From assembly GCA_025758045.1 (NCBI GenBank), contig CP107208.1:2914001-2978000 (forward strand): a stretch of DNA of 64,000 nucleotides. Reading direction: 5' to 3'. Below the pieces are notes generated by a model. That model searched no databases, had not been told where the DNA came from, and worked only from the letters and a program-made list of their open reading frames with translations. Both the position numbers and the translations under genes were made by a program. This stretch comes from Oscillospiraceae bacterium. GTDB taxonomy: Bacteria > Bacillota > Clostridia > Oscillospirales > Ruminococcaceae. How positions within the stretch are numbered: the first letter of the stretch is position 1; every line of letters begins with the position of its first letter. Shown here in pieces: positions 17,031 through 24,539 of the stretch.

Positions 17031-18701
17031 TTAGTCGTCCGAGTCGGAGTCGGGGTTCGTGGTCGGCGTCGGCGTCGGCGTGGGGGCGGCGTTGACGTGC
17101 AGCGTAAAGACGGCATCGGCGCCATTGTTGACGGCGTGGATATGGTAGGTGCCGGCCTCGTTGGCGGTAAACTCCACCTGATTGCCGGTAGCTTTCCAGC
17201 TGGTCTCCTCACAGCTCCACTGCACATCGCCGTTGGCGTTCTGCACATTGGCGGTAAAGGTCACCTTGTTGCCTACCGTGGCCGTGTCAGGTCCACTGAC
17301 GGTGACGGAGGTCGGGTCAGCCTGCACGGTGACTTTGATCTGCGCGGTGGAGAAGGTACCGTTGATCTCGATGCCCGCCTTGATGGTGTACTCGCCCGCG
17401 TTGGAGCCGGTGAAGGTGAAGGTGCCGCCGTTCTGTTCCAGTTCGTCGTTGACCGACCACTGGACGTTGGAGTTACTGTAATCCTTGCCGCCCAGCTTGA
17501 CCGTGGCGGTGATGGAGATGCTCTCGCCCTTCTTGATGGTGCTGTCGCCCTTGTCCAGCGTCAGCTCGACGCGGGAATCATTGAACATAGCCGTGACTGA
17601 AACGTCCTTGTTGATGACGTCGTAACGGGTGGCATCGGTGACGCCGTCGCTCCACTTATAGAAGGTGTAGCCATCGGCAGGCACGGCGGTCACGCTGACC
17701 TGGGTGCCGCTGGCAACCTCAAGATCCAGACTGGAAACACCGGTCTGGTTATTGCCGGTCAGGGTGCCCTTGCCGTTCTCGACACGGTAGCTGGCGGTCA
17801 GTTTATTGGGGGTAGCGGTCGGGGCCGGGGTGGCGCTGCTGCCGTTGCCTGCTGCCGAGGCCGCACGCTGCGGGATCTCTCCGCGATCGCCGCGGGTATC
17901 CTCCACATTGTGGGCGTGGTTCTTGATGTAATCCAGCACGACGTTGACGCCGGAGCCGGAGAAGCCGCCGGTGGAGGCATCCACGTAGCTGTCCACAGCG
18001 TAGCCCTTGTCGTTCTTCATGACTTCCGGCAGGTTCAGGTACTTGAAGCCCATATCGTTGCAGGCGACAGCCAGCTGCTGGTTGTACTGGTCAATGTAGG
18101 TCTGCTTCTGGGCGGCGTCGGCGGCGTCTTTGGAGACGGGCGCAATGGCGCAGGCCACCACGTCGCAGGCGGAGTAGGCCGACTTGATGCTTTGCAAGAT
18201 CTGCTTGTAGTCGTTGACGAACTCGTCCACGCTGACAGAACCGTCCAGATCATCGCTGCCCACCATGACGTAGACGTGCAGGGGCTTCATCTTGGCGATG
18301 GCCTGTGGGATGGTGTAGCTGTTGGCGTCGTCGGCGAAGTTGACGCAGGTCTCACGCAGCACCTGGGAGACTTTCAGCCCATCCTTGCCGGCGTACTGGT
18401 TTAAGGTGATGCTGCTGTCTTTGGACATGGACACCGCCTGGGTGCCGCCCACAAAGACGGTATCGTTGATGTAGTTGCCCTGGGCACTCTCCTGCCCCAG
18501 GATGGAGCCGAGGCTGGTATCCAGCGGGTACTGGGTGGGATCATACAGATCAGACTCGCCAAACAGGCCCAGCTTTGCCGGCAGTATCCACGATACCAAA
18601 AAGCTAAGCACCACGGCCAGCACGCAGAACGCCATGACCACGCAGGCCTTGCGCTGGATGGGGCTGAGACCGGTTTTTTCCTCAGATCGTTTACGGCTCA
18701 T
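17031..18701 (-). CDS. Membrane-anchored SGNH-like protein with Ig-like modules; catalytic residues missing
   Basis: A 556-residue extracellular protein. Residues 1-20 are a basic cytoplasmic tail, about 22-42 is a signal-anchor helix, about 75-270 is an SGNH/GDSL-hydrolase-like domain, about 300-375 is a bacterial repeat module (DGYTFYKWSDG), and about 380-535 are two bacterial Ig-like modules; the end is PTPT-rich and acidic (DSDSDD). In the SGNH-like domain the nucleophile block reads VGGTQA where GDS is expected, the block III position reads VGSDD instead of GxND, and the final block reads DAST with no DxxH histidine. It is therefore probably not an esterase but a binding protein. The ATG at 18701 has AAGGAGGT 11 nt upstream. 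Confidence 0.8.
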   Translation of the reverse strand: MSRKRSEEKTGLSPIQRKACVVMAFCVLAVVLSFLVSWILPAKLGLFGESDLYDPTQYPLDTSLGSILGQESAQGNYINDTVFVGGTQAVSMSKDSSITLNQYAGKDGLKVSQVLRETCVNFADDANSYTIPQAIAKMKPLHVYVMVGSDDLDGSVSVDEFVNDYKQILQSIKSAYSACDVVACAIAPVSKDAADAAQKQTYIDQYNQQLAVACNDMGFKYLNLPEVMKNDKGYAVDSYVDASTGGFSGSGVNVVLDYIKNHAHNVEDTRGDRGEIPQRAASAAGNGSSATPAPTATPNKLTASYRVENGKGTLTGNNQTGVSSLDLEVASGTQVSVTAVPADGYTFYKWSDGVTDATRYDVINKDVSVTAMFNDSRVELTLDKGDSTIKKGESISITATVKLGGKDYSNSNVQWSVNDELEQNGGTFTFTGSNAGEYTIKAGIEINGTFSTAQIKVTVQADPTSVTVSGPDTATVGNKVTFTANVQNANGDVQWSCEETSWKATGNQVEFTANEAGTYHIHAVNNGADAVFTLHVNAAPTPTPTPTTNPDSDSDD

Positions 18702-18799
18702 CGGTTATGGTGACCTCCTTATAAAACGCGGCCCGGTTTGCGGCAGGCCGCCCATTTTTAAATGTACAAAGGCGCACAGCACCAGTATTAGATAGTAGC

Positions 18800-18828
18800 A
18801 TTATAGCATACTTTTTTGCGTTTGAGTA
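18800..18828 (-). promoter_or_regulatory. Extended -10 promoter of the SGNH-like gene
   Basis: On the minus strand TGCTATAAT is an extended -10 (core TATAAT 18800-18805). The -35 position (18823-18828, ACTCAA) is weak, as is common for extended -10 promoters. It lies 100 nt upstream of the start codon. Confidence 0.65.
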
Positions 18829-18854
18829 TCCCTTTTATAAAATTGTTACACTTT

Positions 18855-19015
18855 GGGCAGCATCGCATAACTCTAAGTGCCGATACGGCGAGCGAGCCAT
18901 ACCAACCGCCAAGCAAAAGCGCAGGTAATACTTTGTGTATTACCGAGCCTTTTTGCAGCGCAGATGGTGTGGCGCAGCCGATGGAGCGGCGCTTGGGAGT
19001 TGTGCAGTGTTGCCC
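18855..19015. repeat. Structured fold-back repeat, copy 1
   Basis: A 161-nt element that shares most of its sequence with 37480-37651. Its two ends are 19-nt inverted repeats (18855-18873 against 18997-19015, one mismatch plus G-U pairs). The centre is a perfect 8-bp stem GGTAATAC/GTATTACC around TTTGT, with further paired blocks between. A 23-nt block beginning TAAGTGCCGATACGG is identical in both copies. It lies between the tRNA-operon terminator and the promoter of the SGNH-like gene and encodes no protein I can support. It could be a MITE-like element or a structured RNA. Confidence 0.85.
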
Positions 19016-19021
19016 TGCACA

Positions 19022-19056
19022 AACAAAAAACCGCGTACCTTTCGATACGCGGTTTT
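19022..19056 (-). terminator. Terminator of the tRNA operon
   Basis: A 9-bp stem AACCGCGTA/TACGCGGTT with an 8-nt loop lies directly after the CCA end of tRNA-Trp and is followed on the minus strand by TTTTTTG. Confidence 0.88.
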
Positions 19057-19132
19057 TGGCAGGGGTAGAAGGATTCGAACCCTCGGCACGCGGTTTTGGA
19101 GACCGCTGCTCTACCAACTGAGCTATGCCCCT
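19057..19132 (-). tRNA. tRNA-Trp (anticodon CCA)
   Basis: A 76-nt cloverleaf with encoded CCA. The anticodon loop is CTCCAAA, giving CCA, and the T arm reads GGTTCGAATCC. The acceptor stem AGGGGCA pairs with TACCCCT except for a C6/A67 mismatch. Last tRNA of a three-tRNA operon. Confidence 0.96.
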
Positions 19133-19176
19133 ATGTAAAACGCCCGCAGTGCGAAATGGCATTGCGGGCGTTAAGC

Positions 19177-19252
<76 letters not shown>

Positions 19253-19255
19253 AAA

Positions 19256-19332
19256 TGGCGACCCGAATCAGGCTCGAACTGACGACCTCTAGCGTGACAG
19301 GCTAGCGTTCTAACCAACTGAACTACCGGGCC
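19256..19332 (-). tRNA. tRNA-Asp (anticodon GTC)
   Basis: A 77-nt cloverleaf with encoded CCA. The anticodon stem CTAGC/GCTAG encloses CTGTCAC, giving GTC. The acceptor GGCCCGG pairs with TCGGGTC using G-U pairs. First tRNA of the operon, 3 nt before tRNA-Thr. Confidence 0.97.
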
Positions 19333-19386
19333 ATACCCAGCTTGTTGAACCCCGTGGCGCTTGCCGTGGCGGCTGCAACGTCAATT

Positions 19387-19415
19387 ATTATAGCGGGCAA
19401 ATGCCTAAATGTCAA
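19387..19415 (-). promoter_or_regulatory. Consensus promoter of the tRNA operon
   Basis: On the minus strand TTGACA (19410-19415), a 17-nt spacer and TATAAT (19387-19392) match the housekeeping consensus exactly, 54 nt upstream of tRNA-Asp. The T-rich stretch 19416-19526 behind it holds no gene that I can support. Confidence 0.92.
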
Positions 19416-19526
19416 CACTTTTTTTGAATTTTTTTCGGATTTTTTCAATCTTTTTATTTTTTGCCGTTTCTCCGTTTGTTTTTCTGCGCAGAATTGCTTT
19501 TTTTGCCCTGCCGTGGTATGATATTC

Positions 19527-20135
19527 TCAGCTTTTGGGGCGGAAAAATTGTTTTTCCTGCCCTAAAAAAATTCTGTGCAATCCATTTTTGTGCCGCCAAA
19601 ACATCATAGCCGCGGCCAACAGCAGGATGATGCCGCTCTCGGGCCCATACTGCACCCAGGCGATGGGCACTGCCAGCGTGGGGATGAGCACCGCCCCCAG
19701 CGGCAGGTAGCCCAGTCCCAGCACAGCCAGCCCCCCTGCCAGGCAGCACAATGCCCCGGTGACGGGCAGGTATAAGATCAGCCAGGTACAGGTAACGGCC
19801 ACGCCCTTGCCGCCCCATCCCTTATGCCACAGGCTGCAGTTGTGGCCTGAGATGGCCCCCGCCCCGGCGTACAGCAGCGCTGTATGCCCCAGCACAGGGC
19901 CTGCCAGCAGCCAGCACAGCCCGCAGGCCAGCACGGTTTTGGCTACGTCGCCAGCCAATACGGCAAAGCCAGGGCCTTTGCCCAAGGTCGCCATGATGTT
20001 GGCCATGCCGGGGTTGCCGCTGCCCAGATCACGGGCGCTGCGGCCAGTTAGGCGGCGGGCGATACATTCTGCCGTGAGGAAACTGCCCAGCAGGTAACCC
20101 ACCAGCAGGCAGAGGATGCGCAGTGTGATTTCCAT
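19527..20135 (-). CDS. plsY: Glycerol-3-phosphate acyltransferase PlsY
   Basis: Membrane enzyme that transfers the acyl group of acyl-phosphate to glycerol-3-phosphate, the first step of phospholipid synthesis. The 202-residue length and five or more hydrophobic helices fit the family. Motif 1 is GSGNPGMAN (about 39-47; most members have GATN) and motif 3 is GGKGVA (about 107-112), preceded by GHNCS where GHxFS is usual. ATG at 20135 follows AAGGGG. The gene diverges from the uracil-DNA glycosylase gene, with 76 nt between the start codons. Confidence 0.9.
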   Translation of the reverse strand: MEITLRILCLLVGYLLGSFLTAECIARRLTGRSARDLGSGNPGMANIMATLGKGPGFAVLAGDVAKTVLACGLCWLLAGPVLGHTALLYAGAGAISGHNCSLWHKGWGGKGVAVTCTWLILYLPVTGALCCLAGGLAVLGLGYLPLGAVLIPTLAVPIAWVQYGPESGIILLLAAAMMFWRHKNGLHRIFLGQEKQFFRPKS

Positions 20136-20211
20136 GGTATTTTATCCCCTTTTCTTTATACATAAGTATGGGCGGCTTTGGGGGCGTGCCATACAGATTG
20201 AGGTGTTTTTT

Positions 20212-20778
20212 ATGGATCTGCAAACTTTGCAGCAGGAATGTCTCGCCTGCCAGCGCTGCGGCCTGTGCCAGACGCGCACCAACGTGGTGTTCGGCCAGGG
20301 CGTGCCCAATGCCGAGGTGCTGTTTGTAGGCGAAGGTCCCGGCGCCAGCGAGGACGAGCAGGGCCTGCCCTTTGTGGGCCGCAGCGGCCAGCTGCTGGAC
20401 CATTATCTTGAGGCCATTGATTTAAGCCGTGAGAAGAACGTGTACATTGCCAACATTGTAAAGTGCCGCCCGCCGCAAAACCGCGACCCGCTGCCGGAAG
20501 AGTCCAAGGCGTGCATCCCCTGGCTGCGCCAGCAGTTCCAGATCTTGCAGCCGCGCATCGTGGTCTGTCTGGGGCGCATCGCCGCACAGCAGATGATCGG
20601 GCCGGAGTTTTTGATCACCCGGGAACACGGCAAGTTTTTTGACAAGCAGGGCACCTTATTTATGGGCACCTACCACCCCGCCGCCCTGCTGCGCTACCCC
20701 GTAAACAAGCCCGCGGTGTTTGGCGATTTCGTAGCCCTGCGGGAGAAAATCACCCAGGTGTGTGACCACACCTACTAA
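20212..20778 (+). CDS. udg: Uracil-DNA glycosylase, family 4 (Fe-S)
   Basis: Removes uracil from DNA to start base excision repair. CxxC near the N-terminus (LACQRC, about 11-14) and two more cysteines (KCRPP about 85 and the one in VVCLG) can bind the 4Fe-4S cluster of family 4. Motif 1 is GEGPGASEDEQGLPFVGRSG (about 42-61) with the catalytic-site glutamate, and motif 2 is TYHPAALLR near the C-terminus. The start is ATG 20212 with GAGGTG 7 nt upstream; earlier in-frame ATGs overlap the plsY start and lack a ribosome site. The stop is followed 22 nt later by the helicase gene, which suggests a two-gene DNA-repair operon. Confidence 0.93.
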   Translation: MDLQTLQQECLACQRCGLCQTRTNVVFGQGVPNAEVLFVGEGPGASEDEQGLPFVGRSGQLLDHYLEAIDLSREKNVYIANIVKCRPPQNRDPLPEESKACIPWLRQQFQILQPRIVVCLGRIAAQQMIGPEFLITREHGKFFDKQGTLFMGTYHPAALLRYPVNKPAVFGDFVALREKITQVCDHTY

Positions 20779-20799
20779 CTTATAAAGGAGATGCCACCC

Positions 20800-23166
20800 A
20801 TGCCGGAGACAGAATCCCTAGCGCTTACCCTGCCCATCCGGCGGCTGGTGGAGTTTCTTTTGCGCAGCGGCAGCATCGACAGCCGCTTTACCGGCTTTGA
20901 CCGCGCCAACGAGGGCGCACGCCTGCACCGCAAATTGCAGCGCGCCGCCGTAAAGGAATACCCGGATTACGAGGCCGAAGCGGCCCTGCGGCAGGAGTTT
21001 GGCTGCGAGGGCATCACCTACACTTTAGAGGGCCGCGCCGACGGCCTGTTTACCGACCGCGACGGCATGCGGACCATCGACGAGATCAAGACCACCACCC
21101 TGCCGCCGGAGTTCATCACCGGCGAGCAGAGTCCCGAGCACTGGGCCCAGGCGCAGTGCTATGCGGCCATATACGCCCTGCAAAACGATCTGCCTGCCAT
21201 GCGGGTGCGGCTGACCTACTACCAGGTGGACGAGGAGTTGGAGTTCAACTTTACCCACGATTATACTGCTGAAGCCTTGCAGGACATCGTGCAGGGGCTG
21301 CTGACCCAGTACGCCCCCTGGGCGCGGCGGGCAGCAGCCTGGCAGCGGGACAGACGCGCCAGTTTGCAGGCGCTGACATTTCCCTTTGCGGGCTACCGGC
21401 CCGGCCAGCGGGCGATGATCGGGGCCGTATACAAGACCTGCTGCGAGGGCGGGCAGCTGCTGTGCCAGGCCCCCACCGGCATTGGCAAGACAATGAGCGT
21501 GCTGTTCCCTGCCCTGAAAGCGCTGGAAGACGGCGGGCCGGTGTTTTACCTGACGGCCCGCGGCACCACCCGCGCTGCCGCCGAAAACGCTGTGGCTGTG
21601 CTGCATGGCCACGATGCCAGCTTAAAGCTGCGCAGCGTGACGCTGACCGCGAAAGATAAGATCTGTTTGCAGGACCGCCGCGAGTGTACGCCCGAAGCCT
21701 GCCCCTACGCCAACGGCTACTTCGACCGGGTGAAAACGGCGCTGTGGGATGGGCTGGACACGCCCACCCTGACCGCCGACGCCCTGCGGGAACTGGCACG
21801 CAGGCATAGGGTGTGCCCCTTTGAGCTGGGACTGGATTTGAGTTTGTGGTGCGATGTGGTCATCGGCGATTACAACTACCTGTTTGACCCGGTGGTGCAT
21901 CTGGCGCGCTTTTTTGAGAGCCGGGGCGACTACCTGTTTTTGGTGGACGAGGCCCACAACCTGCCCGGCCGTGCCCGGGACATGCACAGTGCCAGCCTTT
22001 GCAAAAGCGCCTTTTTTGACGCCCGCAAGCGGCTGGGCAAGGGCAAAAGCAGCCTGAAAAATGCGCTGACCAAGATCAACAATCTGTTTATCGAGTGGCG
22101 GCATCGCTGTGAGGAAGCCGAGGGCCGCACCTTTTTTGTGCGGGAACGCGCTGATGCTTTTGACCGCGCCTTACAGAAACTTTGTGAGCCTTTGGAAATT
22201 TGGCTGGACGAACACCGCGACCCCGACGAAACCCACGAAGCCCTGCTGCAGTTATTTTTTGATGTGCGCGGCTGGCTGCGAGTGGCCGATACCTTTGACG
22301 AGCATTTTGTTTTACAGGTATCTGCCTACGGCAGCGAAGTGCGTGTGAGCATGCTTTGCCTGGACCCGCATGAATTTTTGCAGGCGGATTTTGCCAAGGG
22401 CCGCGCGGCGGTGCTGTTCAGCGCCACGTTAAGCCCTGCCGGGTACTACAAGGACCTGTGTGGTGTGCCTAAGGCGCGGGCCGTGGCCCTGCGCAGCCCC
22501 TTTCCTGCGGAAAATTTAGGGCTGTGGTGTGCGCGGAACATCAGCACCCGGTACAAGGACCGGGCGGACAGCGTGGAAAAGATCGCCGCGCTGCTGTACG
22601 AGATGGTGTGTGCCCGCGCCGGGAATTACCTGGCGTTCTTCCCCAGTTACAGCTATCTGGAGCAGGTGCGGGAGGTGTTCTGCACTGCTCACCCGGAGGT
22701 GGAGACCCTGCGGCAGGATACCGCCATGGATGAAGCCAGCCGCGCGGACTTTTTAGCGCAATTTACCGCCGCACCCGGGCGTACCCTGCTGGGCTTTGCA
22801 GTGCTGGGCGGCGTGTTTGGCGAGGGCGTAGACCTGGCCGGAGAGCGGCTGATCGGCGCAGCCATCGTAAGCCCCGGTCTGCCCCAGGTCGGTCCCCGGC
22901 AGGAGCAGCTGCGCGCCCACTTTGAGGAGACGCGCGGCTCCGGGTTTGACTATGCTTACCGTTTCCCCGGCATGAACAAGGTCTTGCAGGCCGCCGGGCG
23001 GGTCATCCGCACGCCGGAGGATAAGGGTGTGGTACTGCTGATCGACGACCGCTTTTTAGCGCCTGATACCCGGCGTTTGATGCCGCCCCATTGGGATGGG
23101 CTAAGGGCCGTGGGCAGTGCCGAGGAATTGCGGGCGGAGTTGGAATGGTTTTGGAATAACAAATAA
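20800..23166 (+). CDS. PD-(D/E)XK nuclease-like domain fused to an XPD/DinG-type Fe-S helicase
   Basis: A 788-residue protein. Residues about 35-155 resemble a Cas4/RecB-type nuclease: GRADGLF, then DEIKTT (D-ExK pattern) and QAQCYA. The rest is a superfamily 2 helicase: QAPTGIGKT (Walker A, about 223), a KICLQDRRECTPEACPY region plus HRVCPFE that supply four cysteines of an Fe-S cluster (about 288-345), LVDEAHN (DEAH, about 385), LFSATLSP, and QAAGRVIR (motif VI). It should unwind DNA 5'-3' in repair or R-loop and G-quadruplex clearance. ATG 20800 has AAAGGAG 9 nt upstream; ATG 20791 abuts that site. It follows udg by 21 nt. Confidence 0.86.
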   Translation: MPETESLALTLPIRRLVEFLLRSGSIDSRFTGFDRANEGARLHRKLQRAAVKEYPDYEAEAALRQEFGCEGITYTLEGRADGLFTDRDGMRTIDEIKTTTLPPEFITGEQSPEHWAQAQCYAAIYALQNDLPAMRVRLTYYQVDEELEFNFTHDYTAEALQDIVQGLLTQYAPWARRAAAWQRDRRASLQALTFPFAGYRPGQRAMIGAVYKTCCEGGQLLCQAPTGIGKTMSVLFPALKALEDGGPVFYLTARGTTRAAAENAVAVLHGHDASLKLRSVTLTAKDKICLQDRRECTPEACPYANGYFDRVKTALWDGLDTPTLTADALRELARRHRVCPFELGLDLSLWCDVVIGDYNYLFDPVVHLARFFESRGDYLFLVDEAHNLPGRARDMHSASLCKSAFFDARKRLGKGKSSLKNALTKINNLFIEWRHRCEEAEGRTFFVRERADAFDRALQKLCEPLEIWLDEHRDPDETHEALLQLFFDVRGWLRVADTFDEHFVLQVSAYGSEVRVSMLCLDPHEFLQADFAKGRAAVLFSATLSPAGYYKDLCGVPKARAVALRSPFPAENLGLWCARNISTRYKDRADSVEKIAALLYEMVCARAGNYLAFFPSYSYLEQVREVFCTAHPEVETLRQDTAMDEASRADFLAQFTAAPGRTLLGFAVLGGVFGEGVDLAGERLIGAAIVSPGLPQVGPRQEQLRAHFEETRGSGFDYAYRFPGMNKVLQAAGRVIRTPEDKGVVLLIDDRFLAPDTRRLMPPHWDGLRAVGSAEELRAELEWFWNNK

Positions 23167-23176
23167 AATAGCAGAA

Positions 23177-23217
23177 AAGCACCGCAGACGGAGCGCTTCC
23201 GTAGGCGGTGCCTTTTT
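23177..23217. terminator. Bidirectional terminator between the helicase and U32 peptidase genes
   Basis: A GGCACCGCC / GCACCGC-type stem with an inner ACGG/CCGT extension has a T run on the plus strand and a short T run on the minus strand. It lies between two convergent genes and can serve both. Confidence 0.82.
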
Positions 23218-23234
23218 ATGGGTACACGGTTTGG

Positions 23235-23267
23235 TGTAGGGGCGGATGACAAGCATCGACCCCTACA
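23235..23267. repeat. Small palindromic (REP-like) element
   Basis: TGTAGGGG and CCCCTACA arms with an inner GATG/CATC pair form a 33-nt palindrome without a T tail between convergent genes. The shape resembles dispersed GTAGGGGC palindromes found in Clostridia; only one copy was noticed here. Confidence 0.55.
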
Positions 23268-23283
23268 TACAGGGCCGCCCTTT

Positions 23284-24513
23284 TTATTCCGGCTTGCGCA
23301 TGCGCAGCAGGCTGTAGGGCATCAGCGGGGTGGCGCAGGGGATGGTATACTGCATCATCGGGTGCGGGGTGGCGTCGACGCGCTCGCCCTCGGCGTTCTT
23401 GATCCACTCCGGGGTCAGGGTGACGACACTGCCGTCAGGCTGCAACACCTCGATGGAATCCCCCAGGTTGAACTTGCCGCGCTGGGTGCAGTGGGCTACG
23501 CCCTTGTCCCAGCCGTCCACCGTGCCGATGAAGTCCCAGTCCCGCACATAGGTGTGGCTGGGGGTCTGCTGGGCCTGCTCCTTGCCGAAGTAGAAGCCCG
23601 GCGAATAGTGGCGGTGGCTGGTACGGTTCAGCTCCTCGATGACATCATCGGGCAGCTCAAAGTCATCATTGTAGGGGTCGCGCAGGTAGGCATCCAGTGC
23701 GCGGCGGTAGGCGCTGGTGACAGACGCAACATAGTAAAACGTCTTGGCGCGTCCCTCGATCTTCAGGCTGTCCACGCCTGCCTTGCAGATCAGGTCGATG
23801 AACGGCGCGGTGCAAAGGTCGTTGGCGTTCAGGATATAGCTGCCGTTGTCCTCGCTCTCACCGATCTCCATATACTGGCCGGGGCGGTGCTCCTCGACCA
23901 GGTTATACTTCCAGCGGCAGGGCTGGGCGCACTCACCCCGGTTGCCGCTGCGGCCTGCCATATAGCTGGACAGCAGGCACCGGCCGGAGACGCTCATGCA
24001 CATGGCACCGTGAACGAAAGCTTCCAGTTCCAGGTCAGCAGGGCAGTTATCGCGGATGAGAGCGATCTCGGTCAGGGGCAGTTCACGGGCCAGCACCACG
24101 CGCTTGGCGCCCAGTTCGTAGCATACCTTGGCGGCCTCGTAGTTGGTGATGCCCGCCTGGGTGGAGACATGGCGCTCCACCTGGGGAGCGTATTTTTTGG
24201 CCAGCGCCAGCACACCCAGGTCGGCAATGATAAAGGCATCGACGCCGGCCTCGGCGGCATTCTGGATATACTGGGGCAGCTTGTTCAGCTCCTCGTTGGT
24301 GGGCAGGGTGTTCAGCGTCAGATAGACCTTTTTGCCGCGGGCGTGGGCGAAGATGCAGCCCTCGTGCAGCTCGCCCACCGTCAGGTTGACCGGGGCGGCC
24401 CGCATGCCGAATTCCGGCAGAGCGCAGTAGACAGCGTCCGCGCCGTACATGACGGCGTATTTCAAAGTTTCCAGGCTGCCGGCTGGGGCCAGCAGTTCAG
24501 GCTGTTGCAGCAT
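23284..24513 (-). CDS. trhP: U32 family peptidase-like protein (tRNA hydroxylation TrhP type)
   Basis: A 409-residue U32 protein. The ELLAPAGSLETLKYAVMYGA start and the CMSVSGRCLLSSY...GECAQPCRWKY block (about 155-190), with its cysteines for an Fe-S cluster, are typical of the TrhP/YegQ branch that makes 5-hydroxyuridine at tRNA position 34 from prephenate. The gene lies next to mltG, as in the Bacillus yrrL-yrrN-yrrO region, which supports this. ATG 24513 has GGAGG upstream; extension to 24549 has none. Last gene of the recD2 operon. True peptidase activity is unlikely; the subfamily choice is inference. Confidence 0.82.
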   Translation of the reverse strand: MLQQPELLAPAGSLETLKYAVMYGADAVYCALPEFGMRAAPVNLTVGELHEGCIFAHARGKKVYLTLNTLPTNEELNKLPQYIQNAAEAGVDAFIIADLGVLALAKKYAPQVERHVSTQAGITNYEAAKVCYELGAKRVVLARELPLTEIALIRDNCPADLELEAFVHGAMCMSVSGRCLLSSYMAGRSGNRGECAQPCRWKYNLVEEHRPGQYMEIGESEDNGSYILNANDLCTAPFIDLICKAGVDSLKIEGRAKTFYYVASVTSAYRRALDAYLRDPYNDDFELPDDVIEELNRTSHRHYSPGFYFGKEQAQQTPSHTYVRDWDFIGTVDGWDKGVAHCTQRGKFNLGDSIEVLQPDGSVVTLTPEWIKNAEGERVDATPHPMMQYTIPCATPLMPYSLLRMRKPE

Positions 24514-24539
24514 GGGTATTCCTCCGTTTACAAACTGGA

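Noticed and set aside
19141..19170. GC-rich hairpin between tRNA-Thr and tRNA-Trp as a terminator
   Set aside because: Only four T follow; the three tRNAs share one promoter, so it more likely acts in processing.
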